Shown: positions 43,944-51,742 of the stretch, one piece after another
How the letters are laid out: the number at the start of each line of letters is the position of its first letter
Numbering within the stretch: position 1 is the first letter of the stretch
Origin: an uncultured Oscillospiraceae bacterium
GTDB taxonomy: Bacteria > Bacillota > Clostridia > Oscillospirales > Oscillospiraceae
Length of the DNA stretch: 64,000 nt
Direction of reading: 5' to 3'
Assembly (NCBI GenBank): GCA_934565655.1
Contig: CAKTIE010000001.1
Coordinates: forward strand, 124,001-188,000
The notes under the pieces: generated by a model
Told to the model about the DNA's origin: nothing
What the model saw: only the letters and a program-made list of their open reading frames with translations
The model's database searches: none
Position numbers and translations under genes: made by a program

Positions 43944-44057
43944 ATGAAAGAAACCAAGAGCGAACGGTTCCGCCGCGTTGCGGAAGCTCGCGTCAATAAG
44001 ATCATCCGGATGCTCAGACTGTTAGGTAACTGCGCTGCAACAAGCGTATATGCCTAA
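43944..44057 (+). CDS. Truncated small element protein next to the integrase remnant
   Basis: 37 residues, MKETKSERFRRVAEARVNKI..LLGNC, with AAGGAGAC upstream. The start matches a short, basic protein common beside integrase genes in Firmicute elements, but it stops soon after LLGNC where relatives continue. The last bases overlap the integrase fragment, so a deletion probably fused the two. Confidence 0.55.
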   Translation: MKETKSERFRRVAEARVNKIIRMLRLLGNCAATSVYA

Positions 44058-44379
44058 GGAAAGAAAAATCTATCGGTATATCAATGGCGAGAAAATCCAT
44101 CACACCATTTCTCCTAAGCTTGGTGAGAGATGCAGAACGAACAAGAGCATCTACTATACTCTGGATTTTCATGTGACGCCGCATCTTCTCAGGCACACCT
44201 ATATCACGAATCTGATTCATGAAGGCGTCGATCCAAAGACTGTTCAGTATTTGGCTGGGCACGAGAACAGCAAGGTGACTATGGACATTTACGTCAAGGT
44301 GAAGTACAATAAGCCTTGGGAACTGGCACCGGTGATAAACCAAGCTTTCAGCACAAATAGTGAAAAAGAATCGGCTTAA
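44026..44379 (+). pseudogene. int: Tyrosine integrase, C-terminal fragment
   Basis: Only the last ~110 residues of a Tn916-like phage-type integrase remain: HLLRHTYITNLI (His-xx-Arg), LAGHENSKVTMDIY with the second His/Lys region and the nucleophilic Tyr. The frame opens at 44026 after a stop at 44023 and has no N-terminal arm-binding domain, core-binding domain or first catalytic Arg, so it cannot work alone. It is 85 bp from attR, the usual place for the integrase gene of these elements. Confidence 0.88.
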
Positions 44380-44382
44380 TTG

Positions 44383-44392
44383 ATGGGTTAAC
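44383..44392 (+). repeat. ATGGGTTAAC box near the right end
   Basis: Same decamer as the cluster at 30078-30130, at the opposite end of the element, 72 bp from attR. Confidence 0.6.
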
Positions 44393-44463
44393 TCGTAGGG
44401 GAAACGGCAAGACAGAACGAAGAAACCCTTGAAAATACAGGGGAAAAGGCGAAAAACTGATTC

Positions 44464-44511
44464 AGTACGGTCTGAAGGCCGCCCGTCGCGCACCTCAGTT
44501 CTCCAAGCGCT
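44464..44511 (+). repeat. Right attachment-site copy (attR): displaced original rpsI 3' end
   Basis: Encodes the S9 tail [14 protein letters not shown] with a TAA stop immediately after, three synonymous differences from the left copy, and is followed by a terminator. No intact gene is attached. Confidence 0.92.
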
Positions 44512-44534
44512 AAACGTTATATCTGCGTTCAGCG

Positions 44535-44560
44535 AAGGCTCCTGCTTCTGCGGGAGCCTT
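44535..44560 (+). terminator. Original rpsI terminator, orphaned
   Basis: AAGGCTCC (44535-44542) pairs with 44552-44559 and a T-containing tail (TCGTTTA) follows. It sits where the rpsI transcript would have ended before integration. Confidence 0.68.
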
Positions 44561-44602
44561 TCGTTTATCAAAAGCCGCGCCCTGCGGCGAGGAGGAATGA
44601 CT

Positions 44603-45625
44603 ATGATCAGGACGATCGGCATCGTCAGTCTGTCCAGCGGTGTGCTGGGCGAGGATTTTGTGAAGCATGAGACGGCGCTGGGACTGAAACGGTTGGAAAG
44701 CGCCGGACTTCGGGTCAAACTGCTGCCCCATGCGATGAAGGGCCTGGCCTTTCTGCGGGAGCACCCGGAGAAGCGGGCGGAGGACCTGCTGACGGCCCTT
44801 CAGGATCCGGAGATCGACATGATCCTCTGTGCCATCGGCGGCGACGATACCTACCGGCTGGCGCCTTATCTGTTTGAGGACGACCGGCTGCGAAAGGCGG
44901 TCACGGAGAAGGTGTTTCTGGGCTTTTCCGATACCACCATCGACCATTTCATGCTTCACAGCGTGGGCCTGAACACCTTTTACGGACAGGCCTTCCTGCC
45001 GGACATCTGCGAGCTGGACCGGGAGATGCTGCCCTATACCCGCCGGTACTGGGAGGAGCTGATCGCCACCGGAACCATCCGGGAGATCACGCCCAGCGAC
45101 GTGTGGTATGAGAGCCGTACCGATTTCGGGCCGGAGCGGCTGGGTACGGCGCTGCCCGCCCACCCCAACGGCGGCTTTCAGCTTTTGCAGGGCGATCCCT
45201 GCTTTTCCGGAGAGATCCTGGGTGGATGCATCGACTCTATTTTCGACATGTTCGACGGCGGCCGCTATCCGGATATGCCTGACGTATGCCGGAAATACGG
45301 ACTGTTCCCCTCCGCGGAGGAATGGCGCGGCAAGCTCCTGCTGCTGGAATCCAGCGAGGAGCTGATGCCGCCGGAGAAGTACCGGAGGGCGCTGACGTAT
45401 CTGAAGGCTGCCGGCGTGCTGGATGCCGTCAGCGGCATACTGGCCGGCAAGCCCATGGACGAGGTGTATCACGAGGAGTACAAGCGCCTGCTGGTGGAGA
45501 CGGTGGACGACTCGTCCCTGCCGATCCTGTGCAATATCAATATCGGCCATGCCCTGCCCCGGTGCATCATTCCCTTTGGCGTGAAGGCTTCGGTGGATGC
45601 CCGGACGCAGACCATCCGGTTCTGA
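44603..45625 (+). CDS. S66 family peptidase (LD-carboxypeptidase/MccF type)
   Basis: 340 residues from ATG 44603, chosen because GGAGG ends 7 nt before it while ATG 44597 is too close. Nucleophile Ser109 in FLGFSDTTIDHFML, with the Glu/His pair in the C-terminal half (SGEILGGCIDS, EEYKRLLVE). Members hydrolyse L,D-bonds in murein tripeptides or inactivate microcin C-like nucleotide peptides; neighbours do not decide between them. This gene begins the chromosomal region right of the element. Confidence 0.9.
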   Translation: MIRTIGIVSLSSGVLGEDFVKHETALGLKRLESAGLRVKLLPHAMKGLAFLREHPEKRAEDLLTALQDPEIDMILCAIGGDDTYRLAPYLFEDDRLRKAVTEKVFLGFSDTTIDHFMLHSVGLNTFYGQAFLPDICELDREMLPYTRRYWEELIATGTIREITPSDVWYESRTDFGPERLGTALPAHPNGGFQLLQGDPCFSGEILGGCIDSIFDMFDGGRYPDMPDVCRKYGLFPSAEEWRGKLLLLESSEELMPPEKYRRALTYLKAAGVLDAVSGILAGKPMDEVYHEEYKRLLVETVDDSSLPILCNINIGHALPRCIIPFGVKASVDARTQTIRF

Positions 45626-45626
45626 G

Positions 45627-45660
45627 AAAAGAGCGCGCAGCATGCTGTGCGCTCTTTTTT
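45627..45660 (+). terminator. Terminator of the S66 peptidase gene
   Basis: AAAAGAGCGC pairs with GCGCTCTTTT across an inner GCAG/CTGT stem; T-run 45655-45660 follows. Confidence 0.9.
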
Positions 45661-45760
45661 GCGGAAATTTTGGAAAAAGTGAGACAAAATCGCCCGGCGC
45701 GCGTTATGATAGTTGACGGCCGTCAAGAACACACAAAAACTCCTGAAGGAAGTGAGCGAT

Positions 45761-46348
45761 TTGACAGAGGAACAGGCCCTGCGGCAAATGAAGCAAGGCT
45801 CTCAGGATGCGCTGGCATGGTTCATCCATCAATACGGTGCGTATGTCAGCACCATTATTTATAACGTCATTGGCCAGCGCATGTCCAATGCCGACGTGGA
45901 GGAGGCATCCTCCGACGTATTTCTGGCCCTGTGGAACAACGCGGGGAAGCTGCATCCCAACGCCGCCCGGTCGTGGCTGGCCACGGTGGCCCGCAACACG
46001 GCCCGCAGCCGTCTGCGCCGGGCGCAGGACACCCTGCCCCTGGACGAGGAGGCCATCATCACCGATGACCGGGCGCCGGAGGCAGCGGTGGAGCGGCAGG
46101 ACATGACGGCCTGCGTCCGCATGGCGCTGCTGAGCCTGAACCCGGTGGATCGTGAGGTGATGCTGCGGTTCTATTTCTACTATCAGAAAACCGCCGACAT
46201 CGCCGCGGACATGGAGCTGAACGAGTCCACCGTCCGCACCAAGCTGAACCGCGGCCGGGCAAAGCTCCGGGACTTCCTGACACGGGAGGGACACAACGAA
46301 AAGGACGAGAAAGGAGGCGCGGCATGGAATACAACATCTATGATCTGA
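45761..46348 (+). CDS. ECF-type RNA polymerase sigma factor
   Basis: 195 residues. TTG 45761 has AAGGA ten nt before; GTG 45752 (only 1 nt after it) and the first in-frame TTG 45713 are less likely. Region 2 (DALAWFIHQYGAYVSTII, NADVEEASSDVFLALWN) and region 4 (LSLNPVDREVMLRFYFYYQKTADIAADMELNESTVRTKLNRGRAKLRDFL) are complete. The next gene overlaps by 25 bp and encodes a membrane protein with a cytosolic N-terminus, the usual anti-sigma arrangement. Confidence 0.92.
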   Translation: MTEEQALRQMKQGSQDALAWFIHQYGAYVSTIIYNVIGQRMSNADVEEASSDVFLALWNNAGKLHPNAARSWLATVARNTARSRLRRAQDTLPLDEEAIITDDRAPEAAVERQDMTACVRMALLSLNPVDREVMLRFYFYYQKTADIAADMELNESTVRTKLNRGRAKLRDFLTREGHNEKDEKGGAAWNTTSMI

Positions 46349-47532
46349 TGGAAGGATTTGCCGACGATACCATTGCGCTGTCACGAAGCGGCACGGCCGA
46401 CCTCCGCCGGATAGAGGAGCTGACGATGAAAAAGATCAAAGAACAGAACGAGGGACGCCGGGTGAAAAAGCCCGCCCGGCGCGTGACCCGCATGGTGCTG
46501 GTGGCCGCCATTGCAGCGGCGCTGTGCGCCGTGACCGTGGTGGCTGTGGCCGGAAACGCTGCCGGCAAGATCACCCCCGCCGACACCGCCAAGGCCGGTG
46601 AAATGGACGATAAGACAACCTCCGCCTTCAGCGACGGCATCTCCACCCAGCAGGCGGAGATCCGGGACGCCAACGGCAACACCATCCAGCTGGCCAAAAT
46701 GGAGCGGGTGCCCACCGATCCGGAGACGGCACAGCGGCTGGTGGGCGGCTATCTGATGGCGCTGGACAACGCTGCCATGACCGTCAAGGACGACTATTAC
46801 GGCACCTATACCATCACGCTGGAGACCATGCTCATCGACGAAAAGGGCAAGGGCATGATCACCTACTCTGTGGAGAACCCCAAGGGCGTCTACTCCAGCA
46901 CCGAGGGCTTCAGCTACGGCGAGGGAGTGCACACCTGTATGCCCAGCGTGGAGGTACACGAGCCAAGTGAGGAAGCAGCGCTGCGCAGCGAGGAAGCGCG
47001 CAAGGCCGTTAGCACAAAAATCTATCTGGATACGGAGAATACCACCGATACCCATGTGCAGGCCATCATGTACTTTGCCATCTGCGGCGGCTATCAGAAG
47101 GGCGACCCCATCTATGTGACGCTGGGCAGCGTTTACAGCGGACAGATGCAGGCCATCTGCATTACTCCCACCAGCTATGTCCCCGCCAAGACCTTTACGG
47201 AGAAGGGTGGCACCCATGTGTCGGTGTCTCCACTGGGCATCCAGGTCGATACAGGCGATCTTTCGGGTGATGAGACAAGGAATATCACCATCCGATACAA
47301 GGATGATTCTGAATTCGTGGCGCGGGGCAGCGGCATTAACAACTGCACGGTAGCCTTTGGCGGTTACGGCTATGAAGGAACCGACGGAGGGAACTATCGT
47401 GATGCCAGCTATTACAATTTCAACCGCCTGGTGGACGTTGACCAGATCGCGTCCGTTGAGGTTATCCACCACTATTATGAGATGGCAGAACAGGGCGCTG
47501 AAAAGAGCGTCACCCGCGTTTACGAGCCGTAA
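46324..47532 (+). CDS. Membrane protein paired with the ECF sigma factor (probable anti-sigma)
   Basis: 402 residues. A ~50-residue cytosolic head (MEYNIYDLMEGFADDTIALS...), one membrane helix (~59-78, MVLVAAIAAALCAVTVVAVAG), and a large outside part rich in Thr, Gly and Tyr (SSTEGFSYGEGVHTC, FGGYGYEGTDGGNYRDASYYNF). It resembles DUF4179-type anti-sigma proteins of Clostridia: the head would hold the sigma factor and the outside part sense the signal. Function by context; signal unknown. Confidence 0.75.
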   Translation: MEYNIYDLMEGFADDTIALSRSGTADLRRIEELTMKKIKEQNEGRRVKKPARRVTRMVLVAAIAAALCAVTVVAVAGNAAGKITPADTAKAGEMDDKTTSAFSDGISTQQAEIRDANGNTIQLAKMERVPTDPETAQRLVGGYLMALDNAAMTVKDDYYGTYTITLETMLIDEKGKGMITYSVENPKGVYSSTEGFSYGEGVHTCMPSVEVHEPSEEAALRSEEARKAVSTKIYLDTENTTDTHVQAIMYFAICGGYQKGDPIYVTLGSVYSGQMQAICITPTSYVPAKTFTEKGGTHVSVSPLGIQVDTGDLSGDETRNITIRYKDDSEFVARGSGINNCTVAFGGYGYEGTDGGNYRDASYYNFNRLVDVDQIASVEVIHHYYEMAEQGAEKSVTRVYEP

Positions 47533-47550
47533 GGGGCCGGGGCGGAGCGA

Positions 47551-47712
47551 ACCAAAGCCTCCCTTGTGTAAAGGCACCCCAGTGCGCACACTGGGGCGTG
47601 CACAGCTGAGGTGGCAACGCGAAGCGTTGACGGGAGGGATTGTCCCAATACGGTTTATCCCCTCAGTCAGCCTTACGGCTGACAGCTCCCCTTGCAACAA
47701 GGGGAGCCTTGT
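47551..47712 (-). repeat. Palindromic repeat family 1, inverted full copy
   Basis: About 160 bp, inverted relative to 13261-13417, with the same ACCAAAG end, GTGTGCGCACTGGGG arm and CAGCCTTACGGCTGAC arm. Lies between the sigma/anti-sigma operon and the M20 gene. Confidence 0.8.
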
Positions 47713-47736
47713 CCGAACCATCCTATCACAAAGACA

Positions 47737-47766
47737 CAGGCGGGGTACGCATTGCGTACCCCGCCT
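47737..47766. terminator. Hairpin after the M20 amidohydrolase gene
   Basis: CAGGCGGGGTACGCA pairs perfectly with 47752-47766. It sits just beyond the M20 gene on the minus strand; the U-tract is weak. Confidence 0.6.
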
Positions 47767-47798
47767 GGTATCATATACAGAAGAAGCGGGAGAGAAGA

Positions 47799-48989
47799 TC
47801 ACTTTTTCAGATACTCCAGCGCCACGCGGGCCATGCCTGCCACGCCGGAAATTATGACCTTTTCGTCAAAGACGATCTTGCCGTTATGCAGCGATACCTG
47901 ATTTTCGCCGTGGCCCGCGTCGATCATCATGAAGGCCGACGGCGTACCGGTCAGCTTGCCGAAGAAGCTGAAGTCCTCGCTGCCGGAGAAGGGACGGTCG
48001 ATGTATACGGCCTTATCCGCGCCCAGCTCCGCCGTGACGGCCTGCTCCACCAGATCGATCATATCGCTGTCGTTGTACTGAAGGGCGTAGCCCTCCTCAA
48101 GCGCTACCTCAATGTCGCAGGCGAAGGCGATGCCGATGCCCTTGCAGATACGCTTCACCTCTTCGATGGCGGTGTCGCGGGCCGCGTCGCTGAAGCTGCG
48201 GAGCACTGCCACCATTTTGGCCTCGCCGGCGGTGATGTTCACCGCGTCGCCGCCGGACATGGTGCCAACCGTCAGCACGGCGGAATCCATGGGGTCGATG
48301 CGGCGGGAAACGACAGTCTGCAAAACCGTGATGAGATATCCGGCGCAGACGATGGCGTCGTGGGCGGTGTGGGGCGCGGCGCCGTGACCGCTCTTACCGT
48401 GCACGGCGATGTGGAACAGATCCACCGCGCTGGTGAAAAACCCCTTGTACAGCTGCATCCGACCCACCGTGTCATTTTCGGAGGGGCACACATGCATGCC
48501 GAAGATGGCGTCCACATGGGGATTTTCCATCACGCCGGCGGCCACCAGCTGCCGTGCGCCGCCGGGCATCAGATCCTCGCTGGGTTCAAAGATGAACTTC
48601 ACCGTCCCGGCAAACTGATCCCGCATATGGCACAGCGTCCGGGCAATGCCCAGCAGCATGGTGGCATGCAGGTCATGGCCGCAGGCGTGCATCACACCCT
48701 CGGTTTCACTGGCAAAGGGCAGTCCCGTTTCCTCATGGACAGGCAGCGCATCGATATCGGCGCGCAGTGCCACGCACTTCCCCGGTCCCTTTCCGCCATG
48801 TAGCAGTCCCACCACTGCGGTGGGCAGGGGAGACTGGACCTCGTCCATCCCCATTTTTTCCAGCTCGGCGCGTATCAGCGCGCTGGTGCGTACCTCCCGC
48901 ATGCCGGTTTCCGGGTGGGCGTGAATGTCGCGCCGGATGGCCACCAGCTCATCAAAAATGCTTTCGGCGTAGGTTTTGATCTCAGACAT
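47799..48989 (-). CDS. M20 family amidohydrolase (N-acyl-amino-acid/hippurate hydrolase type)
   Basis: 396 residues. Two-metal aminoacylase fold: DIHAHPETGMREVRTS, ALRADIDALPVHEETGLPFAS, HACGHDLHATMLLG (metal-binding Cys/His pair), IFEPSEDLMPGGARQLV, the dimerisation domain, and PFSGSEDFSFFGKLTGTPSAF near the end. It releases amino acids from N-acyl conjugates or small amides. Second gene of a minus-strand operon after the transporter gene (33-bp gap), with a strong ribosome site (AAAGGAGT). Confidence 0.92.
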   Translation of the reverse strand: MSEIKTYAESIFDELVAIRRDIHAHPETGMREVRTSALIRAELEKMGMDEVQSPLPTAVVGLLHGGKGPGKCVALRADIDALPVHEETGLPFASETEGVMHACGHDLHATMLLGIARTLCHMRDQFAGTVKFIFEPSEDLMPGGARQLVAAGVMENPHVDAIFGMHVCPSENDTVGRMQLYKGFFTSAVDLFHIAVHGKSGHGAAPHTAHDAIVCAGYLITVLQTVVSRRIDPMDSAVLTVGTMSGGDAVNITAGEAKMVAVLRSFSDAARDTAIEEVKRICKGIGIAFACDIEVALEEGYALQYNDSDMIDLVEQAVTAELGADKAVYIDRPFSGSEDFSFFGKLTGTPSAFMMIDAGHGENQVSLHNGKIVFDEKVIISGVAGMARVALEYLKK

Positions 48990-49022
48990 GGAATAAGACT
49001 CCTTTCAAAGAAGCGGCTGCGC

Positions 49023-50204
49023 TTACAGCCACGCGCTCATGACGCCGGCCACCAGCACGGAGGTGATGGACACGGTGACCATACCGGCCACCAGCATCTT
49101 GGGCATGATCTGGGCATTGATGGCGGCTTTCTCCTCGGCCGTGGTGCCGGTGGACTCGGAGACCTCGTTGGAGATGATGACGGTGCCGGGGAAGCCGAAC
49201 AGGCAGGAGCTGCCGATGGCCATGGACATCTGCCAGCTGTAACCGAAGATCTTGCCTACCAGGATGGACACCACGGAGAATGCGACAGTACCGATGACCA
49301 CGCACACCAGCAGGGGAACCACCATGCTGCCCACCATTTCGGGGGTGGCGGAGGCCAGGTTGGTGAAGATGGACAGGGTGATGATGGGCATCACGATACC
49401 GGTGGCGTGGGCCTTGCCCAGGGCGTCCTCATCCAGGAAGCCCAGCTCCTTGCACAGCACGCCGAAGATCAGGCACCATACCAGCTTGTTGACGGCGTCG
49501 TGGAACAGGCTGGACACCCACACGGACAGCAGGGCCACCAGAATGACCTTGGCGATGATGGCGTTGGGGGTGTTGTACTTGTCAGGCAGCGCGGGGATCA
49601 GCTTCTTGCGGCCCGCGGCGGCAGCCTGTGCGGCTCCGGCGGAGACATCCACCTTCAGCTCACCGGCGTCAAGCTGCGCCTTGATGCGCTTGGCCTCGCT
49701 CTTGAGGCACAGGGAGGCGACGGGGTAGCCCACGAAGCCCTGGGCGCACATGACCAGCGTGGCGAACACCGCCAGGTCGGGGAGGTTTGCCTTGTTGGCC
49801 ATGTCCTGCATGGTCAGCGTGGCCACCACGCCGCCGGACAGGATGGGCGCGCCTACCAGGGCGAAGCCGCGGTCGATGATCAGCTGGCCCAGGAAGTACA
49901 CGGCGGCGGAAATGGCGATGCACGCCACCGCTGAGATGATAACGGTGCGCCACTGGGCGCCGAAATCACGCAGCTTGATGGTGGTGCCCAGATGCACCAG
50001 CAGCATGGTCACCAGCAGTCCGGCCATGCTCAGCAGCGTGGAATCGGCGAACATGGTGGTGGGGAAAATGCCGGCCCAGAAGCCTGCCAGAAAGACAACG
50101 GAGGCCACCAGCAGCATGGAAACAATGGCTTTGGTTTTCGCGGAGACCATGTCTCCGACGGCGAACACCACGAAGATGATCGCAGCAGCAAGGATCGCGT
50201 TCAT
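49023..50204 (-). CDS. Multi-pass membrane transporter partnered with the M20 hydrolase
   Basis: 393 residues from ATG 50204 (AAGGAG upstream). About eleven hydrophobic segments, including VGAPILSGGVVATLTMQDMAN and SMAIGSSCLFGFPGTVIISNE; a charged ~50-residue cytosolic loop interrupts the middle (about 180-230). The two GS/GG-rich hairpins resemble secondary carriers of the dicarboxylate or Na+/glutamate kind, but the family is not certain. It likely imports the amide or peptide that the next gene hydrolyses. Confidence 0.72.
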   Translation of the reverse strand: MNAILAAAIIFVVFAVGDMVSAKTKAIVSMLLVASVVFLAGFWAGIFPTTMFADSTLLSMAGLLVTMLLVHLGTTIKLRDFGAQWRTVIISAVACIAISAAVYFLGQLIIDRGFALVGAPILSGGVVATLTMQDMANKANLPDLAVFATLVMCAQGFVGYPVASLCLKSEAKRIKAQLDAGELKVDVSAGAAQAAAAGRKKLIPALPDKYNTPNAIIAKVILVALLSVWVSSLFHDAVNKLVWCLIFGVLCKELGFLDEDALGKAHATGIVMPIITLSIFTNLASATPEMVGSMVVPLLVCVVIGTVAFSVVSILVGKIFGYSWQMSMAIGSSCLFGFPGTVIISNEVSESTGTTAEEKAAINAQIMPKMLVAGMVTVSITSVLVAGVMSAWL

Positions 50205-50254
50205 AGTTTTTCTCCTTCTCAAAAATGTGCATAGTGTGGATGGAATAAAATGAA

Positions 50255-50285
50255 AAGCGGCTCCGTCTGAAGGACGAAGCCGCTT
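50255..50285 (-). terminator. Terminator-like hairpin between leader ORF and transporter
   Basis: Minus-strand AAGCGGCTTCGTC, five-nt loop and near-complementary arm (one mismatch), followed by TTCATTTTATT. It lies 31 bp after the leader ORF stop and before the transporter start. Confidence 0.68.
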
Positions 50286-50315
50286 GACGCCACTGGTAAA
50301 AAATGGGTCTTACGC

Positions 50316-50462
50316 TTATGTCATTTCAGCCGGTTTACGGTATCGGGAGCAAAAATAGGCATACCAATAAAAACCCGCAAAGTAGCGAGCCATCCAGGCA
50401 TAATAGGAGACCATATTCAGACTGCGGGTTTTTGCGGTGCTGTGCATCATCTGACGTGCCAT
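50316..50462 (-). CDS. 48-codon aromatic-rich leader peptide (candidate)
   Basis: Starts ATG 50462 (AAAGGAG seven nt before) with MARQMMHSTAKTRSLN and ends TAA at 50316. Residues 20-41 contain eight Tyr/Trp/Phe within 18 codons (YYAWMARYFAGFYWYAYF). It lies downstream of a near-consensus promoter (50514-50542) and upstream of the transporter. An 11-bp perfect inverted pair (50369-50379 with 50423-50433), with a T-run on the minus strand, falls inside the ORF and could terminate transcription when the ORF is not translated. The build fits leader-peptide attenuation; a small membrane peptide is an alternative. Confidence 0.65.
   Translation of the reverse strand: MARQMMHSTAKTRSLNMVSYYAWMARYFAGFYWYAYFCSRYRKPAEMT
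50369..50433 (-). promoter_or_regulatory. Hairpin within the leader ORF
   Basis: Minus-strand arms AAAAACCCGCA and TGCGGGTTTTT, with 43 nt between, followed by ATTGG. It overlaps codons 10-31 of the leader ORF, so translation would disrupt it. Confidence 0.6.
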
Positions 50463-50513
50463 GACGGTCTCCTTTCTGCCGGTTCGCTCCGGCTGATTGT
50501 TTTGTTGGCATTG

Positions 50514-50542
50514 ATTTTAGAACTTCAAACCGCGAAAGTCAA
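50514..50542 (-). promoter_or_regulatory. Promoter of the leader-transporter-M20 operon
   Basis: Minus strand: TTGACT (50542-50537), 17-bp spacer, TAAAAT (50519-50514). The leader ORF begins 45 nt after the expected start site. Confidence 0.82.
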
Positions 50543-50695
50543 CAGCAAAAACATGGATATTCCGCCTGACGAAACCGATGAACTTTGTAGGTTTTTCACG
50601 AAATTGAACGATTTCTTAACGCGGGTCTGCTTTCTGCTAATGGAAGCCATTGCAAGATCTTTTGGAAGGAACTGGAAGCGCCCTGTAAATATGGA

Positions 50696-50724
50696 TTTAC
50701 AAACACCGCCGTTTCTGCTACCAT
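50696..50724 (+). promoter_or_regulatory. Promoter of the nitrilase gene
   Basis: TTTACA (50696-50701), 17-bp spacer, TACCAT (50719-50724). The ribosome site GGAGGG lies at 50742-50748. Confidence 0.62.
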
Positions 50725-50757
50725 AGCGGTATATCAAAACGAGGAGGGCATCCCCAT

Positions 50758-51687
50758 ATGAAAGACCTGCAGAAGAAGCTGCGCGTGGCGCTGGTACAGG
50801 CCACCCCGGTGATGTTCAACAAGGACGCCACCATCGACAAGGTGTGCGCCCAGATCCGCGAGGCCGGAGCAAACGGCGCGGAGCTGATCGTGTTTCCCGA
50901 ATCCCTGATCCCCTGCTACCCCTACGGCCTGACCTATGGCTTCACCGTGGGCAGCCGTACCGAGGAATGCCGGGACGACTGGAAAATCTACTATGACAAC
51001 GCTGTCCTCTGCCCCAGCGAGGATACCGACCGCATCGGCGCGGCGGCGAAGGAGGCGGGGGCCTACGTCTCCATCGGCTATACGGAGCGTGGCCGCAATA
51101 ACGGTACGCTGTACTGCGCCAACATGATCTTCGGGCCGGACGGCAAGCTGCTGTGCAACCACCGGAAGCTGAAGCCCACCGGCGCGGAGCGCATCGTCTG
51201 GGGCGACGCCGACAGGGATTACTTCCCCACGGTGGACTCCCCCTGGGGCACCATGGGCGCGCTGATCTGCTGGGAGAACTATATGCCCCTGGCCCGCATG
51301 GCCCTGTACCAGAAGGGCGTCAGCCTGTATCTGTGCCCCAATACCAACAATAACCCCGAATGGCACGACACCATCAAGCACATCGCCATCGAGGGCAAGT
51401 GCTTCGTGTTCCATGTGAACCAGTACTTCACCAAGGACATGTATCCCGCCGGTTACCACGGCCCTGCCGCCGACGAGATCGCCCGCCTGCCCAAGGCGCC
51501 CTGCAATGGCGGCAGCGCCATCATCGACCCCTACGGCCACTATGTGACCGAACCGGTGTGGGACTGCGAGACCATCATCTACGCCGACATCGACCCGGAT
51601 CAGGCCGCCCGCGCCCGCATGGAGTTCGATCCCTGCGGCCACTATTCCCGTCCCGATGTGACGGAGCTGATCGTTCACGAGAAATAA
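50758..51687 (+). CDS. Carbon-nitrogen hydrolase of the nitrilase branch
   Basis: 309 residues. Catalytic triad: Glu48 (FPESLIPCYPYG), Lys137 (HRKLKPT) and Cys171 (LICWENYMPLAR). The CWENYMPL context and HRKLKPT are those of true nitrilases (nitrile to acid plus ammonia), rather than of amidases. Natural substrates for gut organisms are unknown; indole- or aryl-acetonitrile are possible. Runs opposite to the leader-transporter-M20 operon; both cut C-N bonds, so joint handling of an aromatic nitrogen compound is conceivable but unproven. Confidence 0.9.
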   Translation: MKDLQKKLRVALVQATPVMFNKDATIDKVCAQIREAGANGAELIVFPESLIPCYPYGLTYGFTVGSRTEECRDDWKIYYDNAVLCPSEDTDRIGAAAKEAGAYVSIGYTERGRNNGTLYCANMIFGPDGKLLCNHRKLKPTGAERIVWGDADRDYFPTVDSPWGTMGALICWENYMPLARMALYQKGVSLYLCPNTNNNPEWHDTIKHIAIEGKCFVFHVNQYFTKDMYPAGYHGPAADEIARLPKAPCNGGSAIIDPYGHYVTEPVWDCETIIYADIDPDQAARARMEFDPCGHYSRPDVTELIVHEK

Positions 51688-51742
51688 TATCCGCAGGGGC
51701 CCTGTATCGGCCCGCTGTGGAGGAGAGGAAGAAGATGCTGCC

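Larger units (their letters stand above)
29922..44511. mobile_element. Decayed integrative element in the 3' end of rpsI (14.6 kb)
   Basis: Bounded by attL 29874-29921 and attR 44464-44511. Inside lie repeated ATGGGTTAAC boxes near both ends, small integrative-element backbone genes (DUF5348, a 362-residue protein, an ArpU/sigma-like regulator, a truncated sigma factor, 62- and 37-residue proteins) and a C-terminal integrase fragment next to attR. The middle holds an ATPase-independent metabolic cargo of seven genes. No relaxase, coupling protein or type IV secretion genes are visible, and the integrase is truncated, so it resembles a cis-mobilisable remnant. Integration at rpsI is known for Firmicute integrative conjugative elements. 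Confidence 0.9.
50463..50757. other. Divergent promoter region
   Basis: Contains the leader promoter (minus, 50514-50542), a short CCGG-agcg-CCGG stem before the leader ribosome site, and the nitrilase promoter (plus, 50696-50724). The part 50543-50695 holds no feature I can name. Confidence 0.7.

Noticed and set aside
50525..50737. Minus-strand 70-residue frame before the nitrilase gene
   Set aside because: It overlaps both divergent promoters, has no ribosome site and no domain.
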